Assembly: GCA_905235305.1 (NCBI GenBank)
Contig: CAJOLC010000032.1
Span: forward strand, 1-42,895
DNA: 42,895 bases
Direction of reading: 5' to 3'
DNA from: an uncultured Bacteroidaceae bacterium
GTDB lineage: Bacteria; Bacteroidota; Bacteroidia; Bacteroidales; Bacteroidaceae
Part shown: piece after piece, positions 28,194 through 35,439 of the stretch
Numbering within the stretch: the first letter of the stretch is position 1
Layout: the number at the start of each line of letters is the position of its first letter
Translations under genes and position numbers: made by a program
Notes under the pieces: model-generated
The model's database searches: none
The model's input: only the letters and a program-made list of their open reading frames with translations
What the model was told of the DNA's origin: nothing

Positions 28194-29051
28194 ATGAACA
28201 GAACAATGAGAAAGGTACTTCTGATGACTGCTTTGCTGATTGGCATTTGCAGTTGCGACAACAAGCAGACTAAGGACACGTCGAAAGTCGTCACAGACAA
28301 GCAGGCAACCGAAACTTCTACCAAGGATATATTCTTCTACACTGCCAAACATCGTGCCGACAATTATGTCCCCACAGAAGAGAAGATGGGCTTCGGCTCG
28401 ACGATTCAGAGCATCAACGAAAGCGAGTTCGAAGGCAACACGAGCATCAAGGAGGTCTGGATCGCACCGCAAATCAAGCATATCGTAAACAAAGCCTTCT
28501 ATGGTTGCACCTCCCTCGAGAAGGTACACTTCCAGGGCGACATACCTCTCATCAACGACCAAGCCTTCGAGGGTTGCTCTGCCCTCAAGAACCTGCGTGT
28601 AGATGCTTACACGGTAGGTGTTGACGCATTCAAGGATTGCACATCGCTCGAGACGGTACGCTTCGGCGACCATATATGGTGGCTTCGCGTCGGAGCTTTC
28701 GAGAATTGCAAGAAGCTCAGAAGTGTGCTGATGGGCATTGGGATGAAGAAGATTGACGACGGAGCTTTCACCGGTTGCACAGGAATCGAGGAGTTTACGA
28801 TACCCAACGACTTCAAGAACCGCATGTTTGGCCTCGTCTCAGAATCAGCGTCGAAGTGGAAGAAAGCATATCTGCTCAGCACAGAGTTCTACCCAAAGCC
28901 CAAGAACTGCCCAGCGGCAGGCAACTGCACGCTCTATGTCCCAGACGCATTCCTCAAGCAGTATCAGGCCGATGCCGAATGGCAAAAGTTCGGCAGCATC
29001 CAGCCTCTCAGCAAGAGCAGCTACTTTACAGCCGAAGGTTTCTGGAAGTAA
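28194..29051 (+). CDS. BspA-like leucine-rich repeat lipoprotein
   Basis: 285-residue predicted surface lipoprotein. An N-terminal signal ends in ALLIGICSC, a Bacteroidetes-type lipobox; the start could also be the ATG at 28206. The body has LRR_5 (BspA/TpLRR) repeats of about 23 residues such as INDQAFEGCSALKNLRV, GVDAFKDCTSLETVRFG and RVGAFENCKKLRSVLMG. BspA relatives bind host or partner proteins, but no ligand can be named. It sits 10 nt after the GH76 gene and is closed by a terminator. Confidence 0.85.
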   Translation: MNRTMRKVLLMTALLIGICSCDNKQTKDTSKVVTDKQATETSTKDIFFYTAKHRADNYVPTEEKMGFGSTIQSINESEFEGNTSIKEVWIAPQIKHIVNKAFYGCTSLEKVHFQGDIPLINDQAFEGCSALKNLRVDAYTVGVDAFKDCTSLETVRFGDHIWWLRVGAFENCKKLRSVLMGIGMKKIDDGAFTGCTGIEEFTIPNDFKNRMFGLVSESASKWKKAYLLSTEFYPKPKNCPAAGNCTLYVPDAFLKQYQADAEWQKFGSIQPLSKSSYFTAEGFWK

Positions 29052-29058
29052 GAAACAC

Positions 29059-29087
29059 AAAAAGCCATCCGAAAGGGTGGCTTTTTT
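29059..29087 (+). terminator. Strong Rho-independent terminator after the LRR gene
   Basis: AAAAGCCATCC, GAAA tetraloop, GGGTGGCTTTTTT. The stem has one G-U pair. A run of A on the other side means it could also stop minus-strand transcription of the convergent operon. Confidence 0.92.
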
Positions 29088-29158
29088 ATTATTAGTGTCC
29101 GGTAAGAGACGGCAGTCAAATTGTCCAACATCACATGCGACGTTTTACTAATCCTCTA

Positions 29159-29246
29159 GTCGCATTGCCAATCGGGACGCGTCGCATGGCCAATCGGGAC
29201 GCGTCGCATGGCCAATCGGGACGCGTCGCATGGCCAATCGGGACGC
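29159..29246. repeat. Tandem array B, four 22-bp units
   Basis: Units at 29159, 29181, 29203 and 29225 each contain GTCGCATGGCCAATCGGGAC (GCATTGCC in the first) and are otherwise identical. The array lies between convergent genes, as does array A, and has the same period and copy number but an unrelated sequence. Confidence 0.92.
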
Positions 29247-29302
29247 GTCTTATCAGTGACCTCCGCTGGCAGCCGCGTCAGCCGACGTGGCACAGTGGGC
29301 TC

Positions 29303-31588
29303 TTAGGGAAGAGGAAGGCGAGAAAGGTCTCTCAAGGTATCGAGCTTACCGACATCTATGAGCCTGAGCCCCGGCTGAACATAACCATAGATAGGCTCTT
29401 TGTCGCAAACGCTGAGATAGAAGTCAATAATGCCGAACTTGTCTCCCCAATCGTCGAAGTACCTGAACAGGCACGGATTCATATAATGGATACCGGCAAA
29501 GGCATACTTACGATAGAGCTTAGGGTTGAGATTGGGATAAGGGCTCCTTACCTCGCCTGTAGCGATGTTGGTCCATCCTACGAGACGCATGTCGTCGTCG
29601 AAAAGGAGATAGCGCTGGGTATCGCGCTCGCTGACCAGCAATGTCGCAGCCCGAGGCCTCGCCACGCCCTTCTCCGAGAGAGAGGGAGAACGACCGGCCT
29701 CGGCAAGAGCACGCAGGTCGGCATTGCTGAGGATATCGACATTATGAATGAGGAAGCCGTCCTGAGCATCACGAAGCAAAGGCACGGCATGCTTGACGCC
29801 CCCACCCGTTTCAAGGAGCTTTTCGCGCTCGTCAGAGAACCATATGTGCATGCCCATGGGATGTTGCTGGCACCATTCCTCTATCATGTCGGCAAAGTGA
29901 TGCACATTGATGACGACATCGTTGAATCCTGAAGCTTTCAACTTACTCAGCAGATGCTCAAGCAATGGCTTTCCTGCAACAGGGACAAGCGCTTTCGGCA
30001 TGGTGTCCGTAAGCGGCTTGAGCCTTGTGCCAAGACCGGCGGCAAAGACCATACAGCGAGCTGGCGTCAGGACCTGCTCGATGCCTTGCTCCCGATGACA
30101 GATATGAACCTCGATGCCGAACTTTTTATGGATATGTTCTGCAAGGTGTTGGGCACTGTAAACGCTGCGATGCTGACCGCCCGTGCAGCCAAAGCTGAAC
30201 ATCAGGTTGGTGAAGCCTCGTTGCAGATAACGAAGCACATGAGCGTCTGCCAGTTTATAGACGCATTCCAGGAAGGTCAGTATCTCACCATCATCCTCAA
30301 GGAAACGAATGACAGGCTCGTCAAGTCCCGTCAGTTGTTTGTATGGCTCGTACCGACCGGGATTGTGGGTACTGCGGCAATCAAAGACATAACCTCCGCC
30401 ATTGCCGCTCGTATCCTCCGGTATGCCCTTCTTATAGGAGAAGCTGAAGACGCGAACCACCAGCGGCCCCTGTGCATCGTAACGTGAGAAGGTAGCCGGT
30501 CCGTCCTGCGGATGTGCTGTATAAGGGTTGCTTTCCGTCGTCTTTAAGCCATCCGAGCGTTTGGTATTCTCATTCTTATCTTGCTTGAACTGAGGCATCG
30601 ACACAAGCGCTGTAAGTACTTCATTGAGGTATGGATAAGGGCATCCTCCCTCCTGGAGCAATTCGCGAAGGCTTTCCATTGCAGGAGGAATGCTTTCGAG
30701 GAAATGTTTCTTGCGCTCAAAGTATCCGCGGAAGCCATAGGCGCCAAGCACCTGAAGCAATCGGAAGAGCACGCAAAGCTGTAATCCATGGCGGAATTGC
30801 CTTTCGTTGACTTCTTGATAACGGCTCAGACTTTGCAGGTAAACCTTTATAAGTTCCTGACGGAGTGTCTTAGGATAGCGTGCAGAGGCCTGCCATAAGA
30901 AACTTGCCACATCATATTGTACAGGGCCTCTCCTGCCGCCTTGGAAGTCTATGAAGTAAGGATTCTCCTGACTGTCGAGCATCACATTACGGGCCTGGAA
31001 GTCACGGTACATGAAGGAACCGCCAGGGATGTTAACGATGTCACGGGCCATCAACTGGAATGAGGCTTCAAGCTTCAACTCGTGGAAGTCCAGCCCTGTG
31101 GCTTTGAGGAAGCAGTATTTGAAGTAATTGAGGTCGAACAAGACATTCGTCTCGTCAAGAACCTCCTGCGGATAGCATTGCGTGAAGTCAAGCCCAAGTG
31201 CACCATGTATCTGCATGGCAGGCAGTGCAGCAATAGTTCGCTTCAGGAGTTCCTTTTCGTGTGCATTGTAGCGGCCTCCTGCCTCGCGTCCGCCCTTCAA
31301 AGCATCGAAGAGACTCTGATTGCCAAGGTCTGTCTGGAGGTATCGCAAGCCATCCTTGCTTTCTGCAATAATCTGAGGGACGGGCAATCCTGCCTCGACG
31401 AAATGCTTTGCCAGATAACAGAAAGCATGATTCTCGTCGCGGCTCGTTCCGACAGCACCTATCAGTGTACTGCCATCCGTTCCCTTCAAACGATAGTATT
31501 TACGATTGCTTCCGGCTCCGGCAATAGCTTCGATATCTGCAACGTCAAGTCCCGTTGCATCCTTGTATAGCTTCTTCAGTTCTTCCAT
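29303..31588 (-). CDS. AmgK-like kinase / RapZ C-terminal-like / MurU-like nucleotidyltransferase fusion
   Basis: 761-residue three-domain cytoplasmic protein. Residues 1-335 are an aminoglycoside-phosphotransferase fold as in the MurNAc/GlcNAc kinase AmgK, with catalytic YRDFQARNVM and metal-binding YFIDFQGG. Residues ~370-497 match the RapZ C-terminal domain, including FSFSYKKGIPED, VFDCRSTHNPG, TGLD and GCTGGQHRSV. Residues ~511-755 are a nucleotidyltransferase with AAGLGTRLKPLTD and MPKALVPVAGKP, as in MurU. Kinase plus MurU converts MurNAc to UDP-MurNAc in cell-wall recycling, so this looks like a single-chain recycling enzyme with a sensor domain. Its start overlaps the permease stop as TAATG. 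A palindromic in-frame insert lies in the last domain. Confidence 0.85.
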   Translation of the reverse strand: MEELKKLYKDATGLDVADIEAIAGAGSNRKYYRLKGTDGSTLIGAVGTSRDENHAFCYLAKHFVEAGLPVPQIIAESKDGLRYLQTDLGNQSLFDALKGGREAGGRYNAHEKELLKRTIAALPAMQIHGALGLDFTQCYPQEVLDETNVLFDLNYFKYCFLKATGLDFHELKLEASFQLMARDIVNIPGGSFMYRDFQARNVMLDSQENPYFIDFQGGRRGPVQYDVASFLWQASARYPKTLRQELIKVYLQSLSRYQEVNERQFRHGLQLCVLFRLLQVLGAYGFRGYFERKKHFLESIPPAMESLRELLQEGGCPYPYLNEVLTALVSMPQFKQDKNENTKRSDGLKTTESNPYTAHPQDGPATFSRYDAQGPLVVRVFSFSYKKGIPEDTSGNGGGYVFDCRSTHNPGRYEPYKQLTGLDEPVIRFLEDDGEILTFLECVYKLADAHVLRYLQRGFTNLMFSFGCTGGQHRSVYSAQHLAEHIHKKFGIEVHICHREQGIEQVLTPARCMVFAAGLGTRLKPLTDTMPKALVPVAGKPLLEHLLSKLKASGFNDVVINVHHFADMIEEWCQQHPMGMHIWFSDEREKLLETGGGVKHAVPLLRDAQDGFLIHNVDILSNADLRALAEAGRSPSLSEKGVARPRAATLLVSERDTQRYLLFDDDMRLVGWTNIATGEVRSPYPNLNPKLYRKYAFAGIHYMNPCLFRYFDDWGDKFGIIDFYLSVCDKEPIYGYVQPGLRLIDVGKLDTLRDLSRLPLP
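29651..29703. repeat. Palindromic insertion inside the MurU-like domain
   Basis: CCGAGGCC (29651-29658) and GGCCTCGG (29696-29703) are a perfect 8-bp inverted repeat around a centre with CTTCTCC and GAGAGGGAG. It encodes the segment around EAGRSPSLSEKGVARPRA, just before the conserved ATLLVSERDTQRYLLFDDD, and keeps the frame. Confidence 0.55.
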
Positions 31589-32790
31589 TAACCTTTGTTA
31601 TTCCATATTGAATTGATGCGACGACGTATAATGACGGCATTCAGAATGCTGACCATCACAAAGAGCATGATACCCAATGCAATGACAGGCAGTATGCTTC
31701 CATCATACATCTGAGGGAACACACTCCATATTTGCTTCATATAAAACGACCGAACCAGGACAAGACCGCCTATTGCCAGCAACAGCACAGCTGCATTCAT
31801 ACCAATGGTGAGCAACTGGTACGGCATAGCAACCTTTTCCGGACTGTAGCCGATGAGCAGAAGCGTCTGAATCTTTTCCGTGTTCTTCTCAACAAGCAGG
31901 TAGATTGAGAGCATCAGGATGTAGAAGCTGAGCAAACTGATGAGCAAGCCTATCAACATTACGATGCCTGAAACAAGTCGAAGGAAGAAAGTCATGCGAC
32001 CTGCATCAAGTTTATCATCTTCCATCTCATAACCCTTCTCGTTGATATAGTTCACGATGGAATCATCGGCAGGATTGCTGACCTCCAGGATAATCCGGGA
32101 TGGCTCTGTAGCCTCGTCCGGAGCATATCGTGTATTGCTCCAGCGAATGAAACCCTCCGGGGCAAGTATTGTGTTGATTCTTGTCGAGAAGCCTATCACA
32201 CGACCTTTGATACATTCGTTCAGCCCGTTGCCTCGCATGGTAATCGTCATTTCTACCATCCCCACTATTCCCTCGGATAGCTTGGGCAAGTTCTGACTTT
32301 GAGCAAAGCCAAAGTTATAGATGGCCAGATACGTCTTTGGCAAGATGATGGGCACAAAGTCATCGCCCTCGCTAAAGTGCCATTTCTGCAAGTCTACATC
32401 GACGAATGCATCCGGCACACTCTCGAAGAACATCTCAGTGCCAAATTGTGCTATGCCGTCGATGCCCATGCTACATGACACCTTATACCTACTGGAGGTG
32501 AAAGCACCCACACGCTTTGCGAAAGGCTGCGATGCGAGGTCTTCCATTTCCTCTTCGGAAAAGGTGTTGACGGTACTCAGGCCGATGGCGTTGAGTGTCG
32601 AGATGCGTTTGCTCAGGATTAGGTAATCTGGCCGGATGATTCCGTCTTCTTCGCTGAAGATTGGCTTTATGTCGCGATAGAATTGAGGCGAGAGCAGGAC
32701 GATGAGCATTCCGAGCAGGTTGGCAAAGAAGAAACCTGCGAACTGAGGCAAGCTGATGTGCCTGCGGAGGAGCTTCCATATAAGATTCAT
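31588..32790 (-). CDS. FtsX/MacB-like ABC transporter permease
   Basis: 400-residue inner-membrane protein. One N-terminal membrane helix (FAGFFFANLLGMLIVLLS), a large extracytoplasmic domain of about 230 residues, then three C-terminal helices (VSGIVMLIGLLISLLSFYIL, LLTIGMNAAVLLLAIGGLVL, ILPVIALGIMLFVMVS): the FtsX/LolC fold, typical of mechanotransmission complexes rather than channels. The ATG at 32790 is chosen over a GTG at 32796 because it overlaps the ATPase stop as ATGA. It overlaps the next gene as TAATG. Could serve lipoprotein traffic or control of a periplasmic hydrolase. Confidence 0.8.
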   Translation of the reverse strand: MNLIWKLLRRHISLPQFAGFFFANLLGMLIVLLSPQFYRDIKPIFSEEDGIIRPDYLILSKRISTLNAIGLSTVNTFSEEEMEDLASQPFAKRVGAFTSSRYKVSCSMGIDGIAQFGTEMFFESVPDAFVDVDLQKWHFSEGDDFVPIILPKTYLAIYNFGFAQSQNLPKLSEGIVGMVEMTITMRGNGLNECIKGRVIGFSTRINTILAPEGFIRWSNTRYAPDEATEPSRIILEVSNPADDSIVNYINEKGYEMEDDKLDAGRMTFFLRLVSGIVMLIGLLISLLSFYILMLSIYLLVEKNTEKIQTLLLIGYSPEKVAMPYQLLTIGMNAAVLLLAIGGLVLVRSFYMKQIWSVFPQMYDGSILPVIALGIMLFVMVSILNAVIIRRRINSIWNNKG

Positions 32791-33431
32791 AGGCACAGGG
32801 TTTTATCGTAGGGCAGGTTCATGTGCTTGCCGATACTGGTTATGACGATGCCTGCTCCCTGGCGGCGTGCTTCTTCCATCATAATATCTGCCATCACCTT
32901 GGAGTTTATCTCGTCGAGATGGGAGACGGGTTCGTCTGCGAGCAGGAAATCGAAAGGTTGCACGAGGGCACGAATCATGGCGACTCTTTGTTGCTGACCG
33001 AAGCTAAGAAGGCGGACAGGAGACTGCATCTTGTCGGCAATTCCGAGTGCTTCCATCCATCGTTCTATTTCCTTTCTCGTCTTGAACTGCGTCAGGCTGT
33101 TCTTAATCTCGATGTTTTCCATTGCCGTAAGCTCTGGGAAGAGGCGCAGTTCCTGAAAGAGTAAACTGACGTGGCAGCGTCGGAGGTCTGTCCATTCATT
33201 ATTCTTATACCTGCGACTGTCCTTGTCGTCGAAGAGAATCCTGCCGTCGTAGTCTTTCCTATAGCCGATGATGAAGCTGCAAAGGGAACTCTTGCCAGTG
33301 CCGCTCTGGGCTTCGATGAGGTAAGTCATGCCCTTCTCGAGCGTGACATCCCTGCGCCATATGTCGCTCTGTATGTCTGTCCTTGCCAGGAAGACATTCG
33401 GCAATGTGTTGTCAAGACGAATACTGTCCAT
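32787..33431 (-). CDS. ABC transporter ATP-binding protein (FtsE/LolD-like)
   Basis: 214-residue ATPase paired with the following permease. Walker A AQSGTGKS (41-48), Q-loop LLFQE, signature LLSFGQQQRVA, Walker B FLLADEPVSHLDE. The usual switch histidine after the next strand is absent: the sequence reads VITSIGKH where VTHD-like residues are expected. The missing switch residue could mean slow or partner-dependent hydrolysis. It starts 4 nt after the preceding gene's stop and overlaps the permease start by ATGA. Confidence 0.88.
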   Translation of the reverse strand: MDSIRLDNTLPNVFLARTDIQSDIWRRDVTLEKGMTYLIEAQSGTGKSSLCSFIIGYRKDYDGRILFDDKDSRRYKNNEWTDLRRCHVSLLFQELRLFPELTAMENIEIKNSLTQFKTRKEIERWMEALGIADKMQSPVRLLSFGQQQRVAMIRALVQPFDFLLADEPVSHLDEINSKVMADIMMEEARRQGAGIVITSIGKHMNLPYDKTLCL

Positions 33432-33435
33432 CGTT

Positions 33436-34845
33436 CTATTTCCCTATAAATAGTTTCACAAGGTTTGACACGATGCCCTTGACGGGCTTTTTTGTCTGTA
33501 TGCTCACCTCGAAACTTTGAGGCGTGTCGGCAGTTACGGAGACCGACTCGAAAGCATCTGCCAGTTCGCGGACCTGCGGTAATGTCCTCAGGAGCAGAGC
33601 AAAGCCGGGATAGGCATCGATGAGCTGAGCGATATCCAACGAGCCACTTATGTACTTGCCTGCCACTTCTGGCTGAGGAATACCTGTCCCCGATTCCTGA
33701 AGGAACTGATTAGCAAGGCGCTCGGAGGAGGCTATGTAGAGCAAGCCTCCACGTACTCCGAAGTAGGCCTTCTCGCCTCCGGCTGTGAAGACAAAGTCTT
33801 CCGCACCTCTTCTCCGCAGGCTCATCCCGCCCGTCGACGATGTTGTATCCCAATCCTCGGCATTCTTGAGGAAGTCGGAATTGGTGATTCTGGCTGCGAC
33901 GAGGAGTTCTTTGCGGGAGAGATCTGCCGTTGGCATCACTACGGCCACATCGCCGTCGATGGCTTTCAGCAACAGGTCGGCATCGAAGAAGCCAACATTC
34001 AAGGCCATGAGCGAAGCGCCTATACGAGGCAAGCCTCGCAGAACCTTCAGCAACTGATTGCCCTTTATGCCTATGCAGACCCATGCAAAGGGCTTTTCGG
34101 AAAGGAGTGCCCCGGGCAGCGAACCATCAAGGGCACAGAGGAGTTCCTCTCCTTCCTGTCTTCCTTTATATGGATTCCCGTCCTTGTCCTCCAGTTTTGC
34201 AGAGAGCTTAATATCCTTGCTTCCGATTGAGAGGGAAGCATTCAGTATGGCTCCGGAGGCATCGAAGCCTGGGGGAATCTGACTTTTCGGGAGGCTGTTC
34301 ATGGTTGAACTGAGGCGAAGGAAACCGTCTTGCTTGTCGGCCTTCTCTATAATGGGCACGTCATGACGAGGCTGCTTCATCAGCTTCACCATTTCGTTGC
34401 GGAGCGCATCTTGCTGGGCTATGGAAGCAAACAGCAGCAACAACTTGCCTTCATCAAGCAGGCCGATGCTGTTTTCCCCCCGCAACCAACGGAAGCCTCG
34501 GCTCTCTTCATCCTTGAAACCAAGGGTAGAGGCGAACCTTAGCAAAGCCTTGGCATCCTTTACGTTAAGTGCCATGCCCGAAAGCCCTCGCTCCGACGTA
34601 AAAGCATAGACAGGCTTTGTGAAGTCGAGGGAGGCACCTGCGTCTTTATAGACAGAGGTGGAGGGGAAAATATCGTGAGGCTTCAGGCTAAGTCCTTTTA
34701 GCAATTCTGCCGGCTCGAACATCATGGCAGCCGTAGCATCGGCAGGCAGCAGATCGCGAGCCTTGTCAGTGTCACGATGCAAGCAGAAGTATGCAGCCGC
34801 GCCGACAAGCAGCAGGCATATAATGCCAATTATAACTTTCTTCAT
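33436..34845 (-). CDS. Membrane-anchored exported protein, DUF4836/DUF3352-like
   Basis: 469 residues. An N-terminal hydrophobic helix (VIIGIICLLLVGAAAYFCL) acts as signal or anchor; the rest is a large extracytoplasmic domain starting ARDLLPADATAAMMFEPAELL and ending FEVSIQTKKPVKGIVSNLVKLFIGK. The opening motif and overall feel resemble DUF4836 or DUF3352 proteins of Bacteroidetes, but I am not certain. It is the first gene of a four-gene operon with an FtsE/FtsX-like transporter and a MurNAc recycling fusion, so a periplasmic partner for the transporter is a reasonable guess. Confidence 0.6.
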   Translation of the reverse strand: MKKVIIGIICLLLVGAAAYFCLHRDTDKARDLLPADATAAMMFEPAELLKGLSLKPHDIFPSTSVYKDAGASLDFTKPVYAFTSERGLSGMALNVKDAKALLRFASTLGFKDEESRGFRWLRGENSIGLLDEGKLLLLFASIAQQDALRNEMVKLMKQPRHDVPIIEKADKQDGFLRLSSTMNSLPKSQIPPGFDASGAILNASLSIGSKDIKLSAKLEDKDGNPYKGRQEGEELLCALDGSLPGALLSEKPFAWVCIGIKGNQLLKVLRGLPRIGASLMALNVGFFDADLLLKAIDGDVAVVMPTADLSRKELLVAARITNSDFLKNAEDWDTTSSTGGMSLRRRGAEDFVFTAGGEKAYFGVRGGLLYIASSERLANQFLQESGTGIPQPEVAGKYISGSLDIAQLIDAYPGFALLLRTLPQVRELADAFESVSVTADTPQSFEVSIQTKKPVKGIVSNLVKLFIGK

Positions 34846-34873
34846 CGCTCTTTACTATATTAAGAATCGCCCG

Positions 34874-34905
34874 CAAAGATACGAAAAAAAAGCAGAAAGA
34901 ACAAA
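34874..34905 (-). promoter_or_regulatory. Promoter of the four-gene operon 34845-29303
   Basis: Minus strand TTTG, exactly 20 nt, TATCTTTG: full consensus match, ending 28 nt before the first start codon. Confidence 0.82.
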
Positions 34906-35029
34906 ACTTTTACCATTCTTTCATATTCAGGACAGGTCGCCTTGAGTGGCACGACGGTGTTTCCACTCCTTATTCCGTTCTTTCACCACCCTATTTTCCC
35001 CTCTCCAGCCTTCTGCGTCGCCCGACATA

Positions 35030-35119
35030 GCATAGTGCCTTGTTTGAACATACATGTATGTGCAATTGAATATTCATGAACCTGCAATTGAATATACATG
35101 TATGTGCAAGCAACCCATA
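35030..35119. repeat. 90-bp dispersed repeat, copy 2
   Basis: Begins GCATAGTGCC and ends CAAGCAACCCATA. Nearly identical to 10942-11031 over its first 60 bases, and both copies are 90 bp. Built from three modules of about 22 bp with ACATGTATGTGCAA or TCATGAACCTGCAA; in this copy module three again carries the ACATGTATGT palindrome. Confidence 0.9.
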
Positions 35120-35250
35120 GTGAAGGGTGGCAGGGAGCAAAGGGCAAGGGGCAAGAAGAAAGGTGCAAGGAGCGAGTGGAGGAAGCGCCCTTGTTGACCG
35201 ATTCGGAATAATCGGTGCTTCTCTGCCTCAGCAAACAGAATGCCGATTAT

Positions 35251-35404
35251 ATTCCTTCATTTTCTCATTCTTTCACCCTCTTGAAGCCCGCCCTGAGCAT
35301 ATGGCTGGCGGAAAAGGCCTGCAGAACGCCAGGGATGCCTTAGTTGCGAGGGGGAACTTGCTCCCTGCGGAATAAAGGATGAAAGAATGAGAATATGAAG
35401 GAAT
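35251..35404. repeat. 154-bp element with 28-bp inverted ends
   Basis: The left arm (35251-35278, starting ATTCCTTCATTTTCTC) and the right arm (35377-35404, ending GAATATGAAGGAAT) are inverted copies differing at about two positions. The centre has smaller palindromes (CTGGCG/CGCCAG). It encodes nothing and could form a large hairpin or be a miniature mobile element. Confidence 0.65.
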
Positions 35405-35439
35405 GCGCAGTTAAATGATGGGATAAAACTCCGTATTAG

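Larger units (their letters stand above)
34846..35439. other. 594-bp repeat-rich intergenic region after carAB
   Basis: No coding sequence and in particular nothing resembling the missing second half of CarB. It holds a promoter for the following operon, the second copy of the 90-bp repeat, low-complexity AGGGGCAAG-like sequence (35130-35170) and a long imperfect inverted repeat (35251-35404). Confidence 0.75.

Noticed and set aside
34846..35439. Frameshifted remainder of the CarB second half
   Set aside because: The region consists of repeats and inverted repeats; no CarB second-half motifs are seen in any frame.
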